From positions 1 to 64,000 of the forward strand of contig JBLXDJ010000001.1 in assembly GCA_048264105.1 (NCBI GenBank): a stretch of DNA of 64,000 nt, in the 5' to 3' direction. This document shows positions 25,374-33,131 of the stretch, in pieces. This stretch comes from Oceanospirillum sp048264105 (GTDB lineage: Bacteria > Pseudomonadota > Gammaproteobacteria > Pseudomonadales > Halomonadaceae). The position numbers and the translations under genes are program-made. The notes under the pieces were generated by a model, which had not been told where the DNA came from, did not search any database, and saw only the letters and a list, made by a program, of their open reading frames with translations. Each line of letters begins with the position of its first letter. Positions within the stretch are counted from its first letter, which is position 1.

Positions 25374-26636
25374 TCAGTAGGACAGTTCAGGCAGTTCATA
25401 CCTGTCGTACTCGGTGACATCGCCATTACAGATCAGGTCGGCGATATATTTGCCTGAGCCACAGCCCATCGTCCAGCCCAGATTGTGGCCGCTGTTGATC
25501 CAGAGATTATCAAACCGCGTTTTCCGGATGCAGGGCAGGCCAGACGGTGTTGCTGGTCGTAACCCGGTCCAGAAACGGGCCTGATCAAAACCACCTGCTT
25601 TCGGGAAAAGATCGCGGGCCTGTTCCAGAATACGGTCACAACGTTTGACGTTCAGCTCTCTTGAATAGCCCCCCAGCTCACCGGTTCCTGCCACACGCAA
25701 CTCATCTCCAAGCCGGCTGAAGACCAATTTGTTCGCTTCGTCCGTCAGGCTGACAACCGGAGCGTTTTCAGGATGCTCAAGGGGTACCGAAATGGAGTAG
25801 CCCTTGATCGGATAGATATTCGGCCAGACTTTAAGTGGCTTCAGCATACGTGCCGACCAGGGACCCATACAGACAATCATATGGTTGGCGGTAAGGTGAC
25901 GGTTGCCCAGTTCACCATTCACTCTTACATGGATGCGCTGACCTTCCCGGACCAGCTGCATGATATGAGTGTTCATGGCAAATTCGACGCCCATCTCCTT
26001 ACAGACATCCACCAGCTGCTGACAATATTGTCGTGCATCGCCGGATTCATCAGATTCGGTATAGGTGGCTCCCACAATTTTTTCACCGCTTAACCGAAGC
26101 GCCGGTTCTATGGTCAGGGTTTCTTCGGTGCTGATGATCTTCCGGTTCAGACCGAAAGCCTGCATCTGTTCAATGCTGGGTTTCGCGTTTTCCAGTGCAT
26201 TCTGGTTGCGGTACAGGTGGAGAACGCCGCGACGTTTCTGTTCGTAATCCAGCTGATGTTCTTCCTGAACCTGTCGGGTCAGCTCCTGAGAGTATGCTGA
26301 TAGCCGCATCGCTTCCTGCAGATTATTGCGCCACTGACCGGGCGTGCATTGACCAAACCAGCTGAGCAACCAGCGCCATTGCTGGACATCGACGCCGGGG
26401 CGGAAGAGAAGGGGAGCATCGTCTCTTAACAGATCTTTGATGACAGAGAGAGGGGCTGACGGTTTAGCCCAGGGTTCCGCATGGCTGACGGCGATCTGGC
26501 CGCCATTTGCAAAAGAGGTTTCATTGCCCGGTATCGGCTGGCGGTCAATCACTAATACCTTGTGGCCCGCTTTGGCGAGCCAGTACGCCGTATTAACACC
26601 GATAACGCCACTGCCCAAAACAATACTGTCGTACAT
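25374..26636 (-). CDS. dadA: D-amino-acid dehydrogenase DadA
   Basis: A 420-residue FAD flavoprotein of the DadA family, which oxidises D-alanine and other D-amino acids and passes electrons to the respiratory chain. FAD site VLGSGVIGVNTAYWLAKAGHKVLVIDR, then ETSFANGGQIAVSHAEPWA, and GLRPATPSGLPCIRKT with INSGHNLGWTMGCGSGK near the C-terminus. It has full family length. No alanine racemase (dadX) or transporter adjoins it, so the regulation typical of the dad operon cannot be inferred here. Confidence 0.94.
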   Translation of the reverse strand: MYDSIVLGSGVIGVNTAYWLAKAGHKVLVIDRQPIPGNETSFANGGQIAVSHAEPWAKPSAPLSVIKDLLRDDAPLLFRPGVDVQQWRWLLSWFGQCTPGQWRNNLQEAMRLSAYSQELTRQVQEEHQLDYEQKRRGVLHLYRNQNALENAKPSIEQMQAFGLNRKIISTEETLTIEPALRLSGEKIVGATYTESDESGDARQYCQQLVDVCKEMGVEFAMNTHIMQLVREGQRIHVRVNGELGNRHLTANHMIVCMGPWSARMLKPLKVWPNIYPIKGYSISVPLEHPENAPVVSLTDEANKLVFSRLGDELRVAGTGELGGYSRELNVKRCDRILEQARDLFPKAGGFDQARFWTGLRPATPSGLPCIRKTRFDNLWINSGHNLGWTMGCGSGKYIADLICNGDVTEYDRYELPELSY

Positions 26637-26765
26637 GAGGTCTCTCCCTGTCGACCGGAAAATCTTTAATCATTTCATAAGTGTAGACGTTTTTTTGCTG
26701 ATGTTTTCTGTGCCGGAAATAACAAAGGCCGGAAGAGCCGGCCTTTGTCTGAAGTGTGTCGTCGC

Positions 26766-27731
26766 TTACAGCGAAAACACTGTGGTCTGGTTGCGACCAT
26801 TACGCTTCGAGCTGTACAGAGCCTGATCGGCCCGCTCCAGCCATTGAGGGTATTCCCTCATATCCGCGCTGATTTCACAAACCCCAAGGCTCACCGTAAA
26901 GGCAATCTCCTTGCCTTCGTAGTCAACTTTAGCGGCTTCCAGCGTGGTACGCAGTCGTTCCGCCAGAACAACGGCTTGTTCTGCATTGGTATCCGGCAGA
27001 ATGATGCCGAACTCCTCACCGCCATAACGACCGGAGATATCGGTTTCCCGCTGCAGCTGAACCATCATCGAAGCCACGCATTTGATCACTTCGTCGCCCG
27101 CCTGATGACCGTAGGTGTCATTCACTTTTTTGAAGTGATCGATATCGAACATGATCAGTGAGGTGGGCGTCTGATTGCGCTGGAACCGACGGAACTCCTG
27201 ATCCATCCGCTCTTCCCAGTGACCCCGATTGTTCAGGCCGGTCAGCCGGTCGGTTCGGCTCAGTCTCGCCAGCTCCTGATTAGCTTTCTCGAGCTCAATC
27301 TTGCTGGTGGCGATATCGGTTACGTCGTAAATCAGAATACAGGCGTGCGTCACGCTCTTATCCATGCCGGTAAGAGGGATGATCGTCACGTTCTGATACA
27401 TCTGTTCCGATTTGCCGGTCAACGGACGATAGCTTTTAAACCGGAACAGGTGCGGGCGTTGCTCCCATGTGGAATAGGCACGGCTGTCCAGCGTGAAAAC
27501 GGATTCTATCTTGCGTGTCAGCCACTGTTCCGGCAGTTCAGGGAACAAACTGAAAATATTGCTGCCCCGGGCCTGCATGGTGCGCACGCCGCTGTGGTTT
27601 TCCATAAAACCGTTCCACAGCTGAATATCAAATGTCTTGTCGACGACGACCAGTCCTACATCAACGGTCTGCAGCATCTGCATTAACCAATGCAGGCGGG
27701 ACATATCCAGGTCCTGATTCTCATCCATCAT
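26766..27731 (-). CDS. PAS-GGDEF diguanylate cyclase (321 aa)
   Basis: A cytoplasmic diguanylate cyclase: PAS-type sensor (about 15-140, DVGLVVVDKTFDIQLWNGFMENHSG) followed by a GGDEF domain (about 160-318). The active motif is GGEEF, and the inhibitory I-site RETD sits five residues before it. The DIDHFKKVNDTYGHQAGD metal/substrate segment is intact, so it should make c-di-GMP with product inhibition. Its ATG overlaps the stop of the REC-CheC gene by four bases (ATGA). The pair is therefore a translationally coupled unit in which the receiver/CheC protein probably controls the cyclase or links it to chemotaxis. Confidence 0.93.
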   Translation of the reverse strand: MMDENQDLDMSRLHWLMQMLQTVDVGLVVVDKTFDIQLWNGFMENHSGVRTMQARGSNIFSLFPELPEQWLTRKIESVFTLDSRAYSTWEQRPHLFRFKSYRPLTGKSEQMYQNVTIIPLTGMDKSVTHACILIYDVTDIATSKIELEKANQELARLSRTDRLTGLNNRGHWEERMDQEFRRFQRNQTPTSLIMFDIDHFKKVNDTYGHQAGDEVIKCVASMMVQLQRETDISGRYGGEEFGIILPDTNAEQAVVLAERLRTTLEAAKVDYEGKEIAFTVSLGVCEISADMREYPQWLERADQALYSSKRNGRNQTTVFSL

Positions 27732-28747
27732 TTCAGATACCCCGCGCGTTCCGTCAAGGCTGGTAACGAGTCTTCCGTCAGTACCAGAATAAGGTCACAT
27801 TCAACCTTGTGCTCCGGCAGGCCGTAGTCAATTTCGATCGCCAATACTTTCTGCTCCTGATCCGGCGAACCCAGTAACGGAGGCAATGTTTTCTGCTGTC
27901 CCAGAATGGCCGGATGGCTGTAGCTGAACTCAAGGTCCAGCTGTTCGGCAACACCTTTCAGACAGGCTCCGATGAGAATACCGGAAAGATCCATCAGAAC
28001 TTCAAGGTCGTTGTTGCTCTGGGTGGCAGACGTGCCGGGTGTCATTTGGTCGTATTGCATCAGGCGGGACATGTGAGGAAAACTCTCATCACCCACAAGC
28101 AGAATCGCTTCACCGGCAATACCTGAGCCGCTGAAGCCCTGGGAAACGCCCGATAGGGAAACCGCATCCTTGGATGCCAGTACATGATGCAGATCCTGAT
28201 AGCGTTTCAGGTGTACTTTGGGAACGGGAAGGTGAATAAAGGTGTTCAGAAGTCCCGCTAAAAGGCTGCCAGCCTGCCCCATAGAGACGTTGACGACTTC
28301 CTGAATCAGGTCGGTCAGGCCAACTTCTTCGTCAAAGCGCGCAAGTTCTGAGGCGGTTTGGGGCTGTGAGCTGCTGATGATCCCGTAAGAGGTCAGAATT
28401 TCAGTGATTTTTTCAGTGGTGACCGGTTTTTTGATAAAATCCAGCGCGCCAAGTTCTTTGACCCGTTTGTGTGCTTCCGGCTGAATATCACCGGATACCA
28501 CCAGAACCAGTGTCGGCAGGTCTTCTTTTCGGATCGCTTCAAGAACGGCGTAGCCATCCATGACGGGCATGTTCAGATCAAGAAATAGGATGTCAGCTTT
28601 ACCGGCCTTGATAGCATCAATCGCTTCTCCGCCGTGGTTGGCGAAACTGATATCAACATCCCAGCCTCCGGGCAGGGAACGTGCCATCTGCTTGCGGGCA
28701 AAGCTTGAATCATCACATATGACGATGGGGGTAGTCATCAGCTGCAT
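27728..28747 (-). CDS. Response regulator with CheC/CheX-type phosphatase domain (339 aa)
   Basis: An N-terminal receiver (about 5-125: VICDDSSFARKQ, phosphoacceptor in ILFLDLNMPVMDGY, Lys in FIKKPV) is fused to a CheC-like domain (about 150-335). CheC proteins dephosphorylate CheY-P through ExxN motifs. The first motif is intact (IQEVVNVSMGQAG). The second site (LMDLSGILIGA) has Asp and Gly in place of Glu and Asn, so only one active site is expected. It is coupled by a four-base overlap to a diguanylate cyclase gene. Confidence 0.88.
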   Translation of the reverse strand: MQLMTTPIVICDDSSFARKQMARSLPGGWDVDISFANHGGEAIDAIKAGKADILFLDLNMPVMDGYAVLEAIRKEDLPTLVLVVSGDIQPEAHKRVKELGALDFIKKPVTTEKITEILTSYGIISSSQPQTASELARFDEEVGLTDLIQEVVNVSMGQAGSLLAGLLNTFIHLPVPKVHLKRYQDLHHVLASKDAVSLSGVSQGFSGSGIAGEAILLVGDESFPHMSRLMQYDQMTPGTSATQSNNDLEVLMDLSGILIGACLKGVAEQLDLEFSYSHPAILGQQKTLPPLLGSPDQEQKVLAIEIDYGLPEHKVECDLILVLTEDSLPALTERAGYLK

Positions 28748-29068
28748 AGATCCTTTTTGGCTGTTGCGATAAACCCTCAGGTTTACTTTTTTATAGTCGG
28801 ATTTGGCTCTGTCAGGAGCTTTTGTCCCTTTTTATTTACAAAATGATACATTTCTTTGGCATGTAACAATAGAGCCTATCAGAAAAAAATTCTGTTTAAA
28901 GATGCTCTGTAACAAAAGGGTGCTGTTCATCACAAAATGTAATCAGAGCACTATTTATGAAGATCGATCATAACCTGTGGTAAAAATAAGGGTATATTAC
29001 CCCTCAAATGATATTGTTTTTGTTCACATTTTTAAGAAAAGCTTATAAAAGCCAGGCCGATAATAATA
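28748..29068. other. 320-bp AT-rich divergent intergenic region
   Basis: No gene is apparent between the divergent REC-CheC and GGDEF genes. It contains a small perfect hairpin GGGTA-TAT-TACCC (28990-29002), 67 bases before the plus-strand start, and several A/T-rich stretches where both promoters presumably lie. No clear sigma-70 hexamer pair was found. Confidence 0.5.
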
Positions 29069-30241
29069 ATGCGAGATAAATCTATTCTGACCGAAGTTGA
29101 TACCCTGACGTTTCCTCAGCGATTACGTGTCCTCTTTGAACAGGTCAGAGGTTACGAATTGTTGGGGAGTCGGGAGCACCCCTCTGACTTTAATCTGGTG
29201 CGGGCGGAATACATCAATACCCGGGTTCGTTTTCTGGCGTTGCTGTTTTCTGTGCTGACGCCATTGTGGATTCCTGTCGATTACTTCATTTTGCCCCGGG
29301 AAGAGTTTGGCATGATGGTGGTTGCCCGTCTGCTGTTCTCCCTCTCCCTGCTGGCGCTCTGGGTAAAGGCTTCCTATGTTTTCTCCCTTGGACATGCCCG
29401 CTTCAGACTGGTTGTGCTCATGGTCATGCCTGCGGTTTTTCACTTGTCGACTCAGTTTATTCTGGGGGAGCATCTGGAAGATGAGCGACTGGCGTCCTAC
29501 ACCTTTTTGCCCTTTCTGATTATCGCGATTCATTGCGTCTTCCCGCTGACATTGAAGGAAGGCTGTCTGCTGGCGATCTTCACAATCTTTACGTTATCAC
29601 TGGATGAAGTGGTTCAGCGGCAGGTGTTTACGCTGACCTCGCTGAACAATCTCTGGCTGTTAGCGGTGATCATGAGTATTGCCATCTGGGCTCAGCTCTC
29701 CCAGTTGCATATGCAGCTGAAGTTGTTTGAACAGGCCACCACCGATGCTCTGACCGGCCTGCTGACCCGTCGCTCCTTTATGTCACAGGCGGAAGCAGAG
29801 CTAAGCCGTGCTGAGCGTTATGACCGCACCCTGACAATGGCGCTGCTCGATCTGGATCACTTTAAAGCCGTTAATGATACCTATGGCCATCAGGCGGGAG
29901 ACAAGGTGCTGATCGCCTTTGCCCGCTTACTGAAAGATGCCCTGAGAACCACCGATATTATCGGTCGCTTCGGAGGTGAGGAGTTTATTATCGTGCTGCC
30001 GGAAACCTCGTTGCAGGAAGCGGGGCATGTGATACAGCGTGTGTTGGATAGTTGCCGGGATAATTCAGTGATTCACAACGGTAAAGAGATTCGCTTTACC
30101 GCCAGTGCTGGCCTTGGTGAAGTGCTGGTTGATGTGCAGTCTTCCATTCATTACGTCGATGAAGCCTTATATCGCGCCAAGAATGAAGGCCGTGACCGGC
30201 TGTCACTGGCAGCCGGTGAGCGTGAGCTGTTGGTGGAATAG
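29069..30241 (+). CDS. Membrane diguanylate cyclase (390 aa)
   Basis: The N-terminal half (about 45-210) has five to six hydrophobic segments forming a membrane sensor of unrecognised type. It is followed by a GGDEF domain (about 228-385: TTDALTGLLTRRSF, DLDHFKAVNDTYGHQAGD, GGEEF). The I-site RTTD lies five residues before GGEEF, so the enzyme should be active and feedback-inhibited. The ribosome site is weak: only AGG about 12 bases before the ATG. It is monocistronic. Confidence 0.9.
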   Translation: MRDKSILTEVDTLTFPQRLRVLFEQVRGYELLGSREHPSDFNLVRAEYINTRVRFLALLFSVLTPLWIPVDYFILPREEFGMMVVARLLFSLSLLALWVKASYVFSLGHARFRLVVLMVMPAVFHLSTQFILGEHLEDERLASYTFLPFLIIAIHCVFPLTLKEGCLLAIFTIFTLSLDEVVQRQVFTLTSLNNLWLLAVIMSIAIWAQLSQLHMQLKLFEQATTDALTGLLTRRSFMSQAEAELSRAERYDRTLTMALLDLDHFKAVNDTYGHQAGDKVLIAFARLLKDALRTTDIIGRFGGEEFIIVLPETSLQEAGHVIQRVLDSCRDNSVIHNGKEIRFTASAGLGEVLVDVQSSIHYVDEALYRAKNEGRDRLSLAAGERELLVE

Positions 30242-30282
30242 GGGCTAAGCCCTATCCTGAATGACACATTGTTTTTTCTGAG

Positions 30283-30316
30283 GGACTGCCAACGGCTTCA
30301 CACCGTTTCGCAGTCC
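30283..30316. repeat. hairpin between convergent GGDEF genes
   Basis: GGACTGC / GCAGTCC arms with further pairing (AACGG/CCGTT) span the stop codon of the minus-strand gene. T runs are weak on both sides, so it may be an imperfect terminator for the two convergent genes. Confidence 0.45.
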
Positions 30317-31626
30317 TTCGTGTTTTGCTCTTCCCTTGCCATTTTTCGGTTGCGCTTTTCATGGTACATGGCGTGATCCGCCTGAATTAACAGCTCATCT
30401 GTTGAGGTGGCGTCGCTTGGGTAGGTGGCATAGCCCACGCTGGCCTCCAGATGCAGATTAACCACACCAAGATTCGCCCGCTTCTCATTAAGTGCCTCTG
30501 CCAGCCGGCGCTTAATCGCCAGTGCCCCGCTGATATCGGTTTTGGTCAGTACCACAACAAACTCATCACCGCCCAGTCGTATGACCAGGTCATCCTGTTT
30601 CACCCCATGTTTCAGGACATCGGAGAAGTACACCAGGGCCATATCCCCCGCCTCATGACCGTAGTTATCGTTGATCGCTTTAAAGCGATCCAGGTCGATC
30701 AGCATCAGCGTCAGGGGTTGTTCGGTACTGCGGCTTTTACGCAGCAGATTAGGCATCTGTTCGTTAAAGTAGCGACGATTAAACAGGCCGGTCAGCTCAT
30801 CGGTATAGGAGTGCTCCCGCAGTTGGTCATGGTAATCATCCAGCTCCTGAGCCAGTTGGTTAAAACTCTGAGCCAGCTGAAAGGGTTCCCGCAGCTTAAA
30901 CTGATTTGCGTCGATACGACTGACGCTCAGGTCATCTTTGATCGCATCCCGGATTTCACGGGATAACAGGCGCAGAGGCTGCACAATACGGCGTCTGAGC
31001 AGAAAAAACAGCGTACTGCAGAGCAGGACAACCACCATCACCATTGCGGTAATATAGGTATTAAATGTCTGGGTCAGTGGAACCTGCATCGGCTGATCGC
31101 TGAAGCGCAGGTCGATCACCCCATGAATGGCACCGGGGAAAGAGTTGCTGTGGCAGGCCAGACAGGCCTCCGTGGCCTTAATGGCGTACAGATATCTCAG
31201 TTGCCCCTCACGCTCTTCAATATGGGTCTGACCGGTTTGCATCACCTCAGCCAGTACAGGATCTGATTTTATCGTCTGCCGGCTGCTGTCGCTGATACCA
31301 AACTGTTCTTCAATAATTCGGCTGCGTATCAGTTGAACACGCTTTTCCTGAGTGCTGAGCTGAAGCGAGTGGATGAAATGATCCATATCCTCTTTATCCC
31401 AGCCCTGCATCATGCCCTGCCAGAGTGCTTTGAAAATGATCTCTGCCTGTTGTTCCGCCTGATCCGACGCCAGCTGTTGAATCGTCTGTTTTTTGAGATA
31501 ACCGGATAATAAAAGGGCGCACATGATACCCGCCAGCGTCACACTGAAAAACGTATATAACAGCGTCTTATAAGTTGAGGCTTTGTGGTACGCAGGGGGG
31601 AGCTGAAGACCATTTTTGGGCGTCAT
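30298..31626 (-). CDS. Membrane diguanylate cyclase with periplasmic c-type haem motif (442 aa)
   Basis: Transmembrane segment (about 21-41), periplasmic region (42-190), second transmembrane segment (191-210), HAMP-like linker, then a GGDEF domain (about 275-430; GGDEF intact). The periplasmic part has a CLACH motif (Cys155, Cys158, His159), the CxxCH signature for covalent haem c. The flanking YLYAIKATEACLACHSNSFPGA resembles DUF3365/Tll0287-type haem sensor domains, which respond to redox state or gases such as NO. The position before GGDEF that would hold RxxD reads KQDD, so product inhibition is probably lost. It may convert periplasmic redox or gas signals into c-di-GMP. Confidence 0.88.
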   Translation of the reverse strand: MTPKNGLQLPPAYHKASTYKTLLYTFFSVTLAGIMCALLLSGYLKKQTIQQLASDQAEQQAEIIFKALWQGMMQGWDKEDMDHFIHSLQLSTQEKRVQLIRSRIIEEQFGISDSSRQTIKSDPVLAEVMQTGQTHIEEREGQLRYLYAIKATEACLACHSNSFPGAIHGVIDLRFSDQPMQVPLTQTFNTYITAMVMVVVLLCSTLFFLLRRRIVQPLRLLSREIRDAIKDDLSVSRIDANQFKLREPFQLAQSFNQLAQELDDYHDQLREHSYTDELTGLFNRRYFNEQMPNLLRKSRSTEQPLTLMLIDLDRFKAINDNYGHEAGDMALVYFSDVLKHGVKQDDLVIRLGGDEFVVVLTKTDISGALAIKRRLAEALNEKRANLGVVNLHLEASVGYATYPSDATSTDELLIQADHAMYHEKRNRKMAREEQNTKDCETV

Positions 31627-31963
31627 CGGTTTAATCCGTATTTTATATGTGGGTAATAAAAGTATAACGACAAACCGATAAGCAGGAAATTAAATAAAGG
31701 TTATATTGTACTTTGCTTTTAGTATAAGGGGTTGCTTAAGTTATTGATGTTTATTGATTCACAGCCTGGCGGCTAAAGGGTTAGCCGGTTGTTGGTTTTA
31801 TAGAGCGGAGACTCTTTATTTTACATGGTAGAATCGCCCCGCTGCGGATTCGGATTACCGGGGCGGTTGTGTGGTAACAGGATTCATCGCTCTCTTATAA
31901 CCTGCTGGGGTTCGGGAGTCTGCACAACACAGAATGTGTTATTTCAAGCCAGCCGGAATCTTC
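31627..31963. other. 337-bp intergenic region upstream of queE
   Basis: No gene is seen. A GC-rich hairpin CGCCCCG (31835-31841) / CGGGGCG (31859-31865) follows an A/T-rich stretch and lies about 100 bases before queE, so it may be in the leader RNA. No preQ1-type aptamer was recognised. Confidence 0.45.
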
Positions 31964-32629
31964 ATGTACAGCATTAAAGAGATGTTTTACTCCCTGCAGG
32001 GAGAGGGTGCCCATGCGGGCCGACCTGCTATTTTCTGTCGCTTCACCGGATGTAACCTCTGGTCGGGGCGTGAGGTGGATCGCGCCAAAGCTCAGTGCCA
32101 GTTCTGTGATACGGACTTTATCGGCACGGATGGCAATATGGGCGGTAAATACCCCGATGCCCCTGCCGTTGTCGACGCGATAAAGTCTCTGTGGCCGATT
32201 GATTCAGATGTTGCTCCCTACATCGTCTGTACCGGCGGTGAGCCGCTTTTGCAGCTGGATGAAACCCTGATCAATGAGATGCGTCAGGCGGGCTTTATTA
32301 TCGCGCTGGAAACCAACGGCACCTTGCCACTGCCTGCGCCGGTAGACTGGGTTTGTGTGAGCCCTAAGGCTGACAATGCGCTGGTATTAACATCCGGTGA
32401 TGAACTCAAGCTGGTTTACCCGCAGGAAAATGTCTCCCCGGAGACGTTTGCGGCACTGGACTTCCGTCACTTTTTTATTCAGCCCTGTGATACCGGTTGC
32501 CTCACGAAGTCCCAGCGCTCCCAATTGTTAGCGGCCGAGACCTCTGAGCAGGCTGCTGTGAACTACTGTCTTAACCACCCTCAATGGCGACTCAGCCTGC
32601 AGACCCATAAGCTATTAGGAATCGAATAA
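31964..32629 (+). CDS. queE: 7-carboxy-7-deazaguanine synthase QueE
   Basis: A 221-residue radical SAM enzyme of queuosine synthesis that contracts 6-carboxytetrahydropterin to 7-carboxy-7-deazaguanine. N-terminus YSIKEMFYSLQGEGAHAGRPAIFCRFTGCNLWSG. The cluster motif is Cys-x14-Cys-x2-Cys (GCNLWSG...QCQFCDTDF) rather than the usual Cx3Cx2C, as in the Burkholderia-type QueE. CTGGEPLLQLD and VSPKAD follow. The ATG at 31964 fits the family start; an in-frame Met ten codons upstream adds unrelated residues. It is one base from queD, its pathway predecessor. Confidence 0.95.
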   Translation: MYSIKEMFYSLQGEGAHAGRPAIFCRFTGCNLWSGREVDRAKAQCQFCDTDFIGTDGNMGGKYPDAPAVVDAIKSLWPIDSDVAPYIVCTGGEPLLQLDETLINEMRQAGFIIALETNGTLPLPAPVDWVCVSPKADNALVLTSGDELKLVYPQENVSPETFAALDFRHFFIQPCDTGCLTKSQRSQLLAAETSEQAAVNYCLNHPQWRLSLQTHKLLGIE

Positions 32630-32630
32630 C

Positions 32631-32987
32631 GTGGAAATTTATAAAGACTTTACCTTTGAATCGGCCCATCTGCTGCCTAACGTACCGGCAGGACACAAAT
32701 GTGGCCGTTTGCACGGACATTCGTTTTTTATTCGTATTGTTGTCAGCGGAGAGGTTGACCCGCATACCGGTTGGATTATCGATTTTGGTGATATTAAAAA
32801 GGCGTTCAAACCTATCTATGATCAGCTGGATCACTATTACCTGAACGACATTGAAGGTCTGGAAAACCCAACCAGTGAGAATCTGGCGAAATGGGTCTGG
32901 CAGAAACTGAAGCCGATTCTGCCGGAACTGAGCCGGATTGAGATCAAAGAGACCTGCACCTCCGGCTGTATCTACACCGGTGAATAA
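32631..32987 (+). CDS. queD: 6-carboxy-5,6,7,8-tetrahydropterin synthase QueD
   Basis: A 118-residue QueD that converts dihydroneopterin triphosphate to 6-carboxytetrahydropterin, the substrate of QueE. It shows FTFESAHLLPNVPAGHKCGRLHGHSF with the zinc-binding histidines and catalytic Cys, then GWIIDFGDIK, LDHYYLND and the C-terminal ETCTSGCIYTGE. It starts at GTG (32631) with AGGA about 12 bases before, inside the end of queE. The two genes form a compact operon. Confidence 0.95.
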   Translation: MEIYKDFTFESAHLLPNVPAGHKCGRLHGHSFFIRIVVSGEVDPHTGWIIDFGDIKKAFKPIYDQLDHYYLNDIEGLENPTSENLAKWVWQKLKPILPELSRIEIKETCTSGCIYTGE

Positions 32988-33042
32988 TGGGTAACCGTTA
33001 GTCGCAAGCCCTGCCCCGTCACTGACGCCATCGTTATAGCTC

Positions 33043-33093
33043 CAGTGGCGGGGTGTTGGCAGTAACGGGGTGTTGATAGTAACGGGGTGGCCG
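33043..33093 (+). repeat. three 17-bp tandem repeats downstream of queD
   Basis: CAGTGGCGGGGTGTTGG (33043-33059), CAGTAACGGGGTGTTGA (33060-33076) and TAGTAACGGGGTGGCCG (33077-33093). The first copy can pair with CCCCGTCACTG at 33014-33024 as the 3' arm of a hairpin. A separate hairpin GGTAATCAC/GTGATTACC follows at 33093-33122. Confidence 0.85.
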
Positions 33094-33131
33094 GTAATCA
33101 CTGATTGTAGGTCGTGATTACCGGTTCCTGA

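Noticed and set aside
31627..31963. Possible preQ1 riboswitch before queE
   Set aside because: There is a GC-rich hairpin but no preQ1 aptamer pattern (short stem with an A-rich tail pairing the loop) that I can see.
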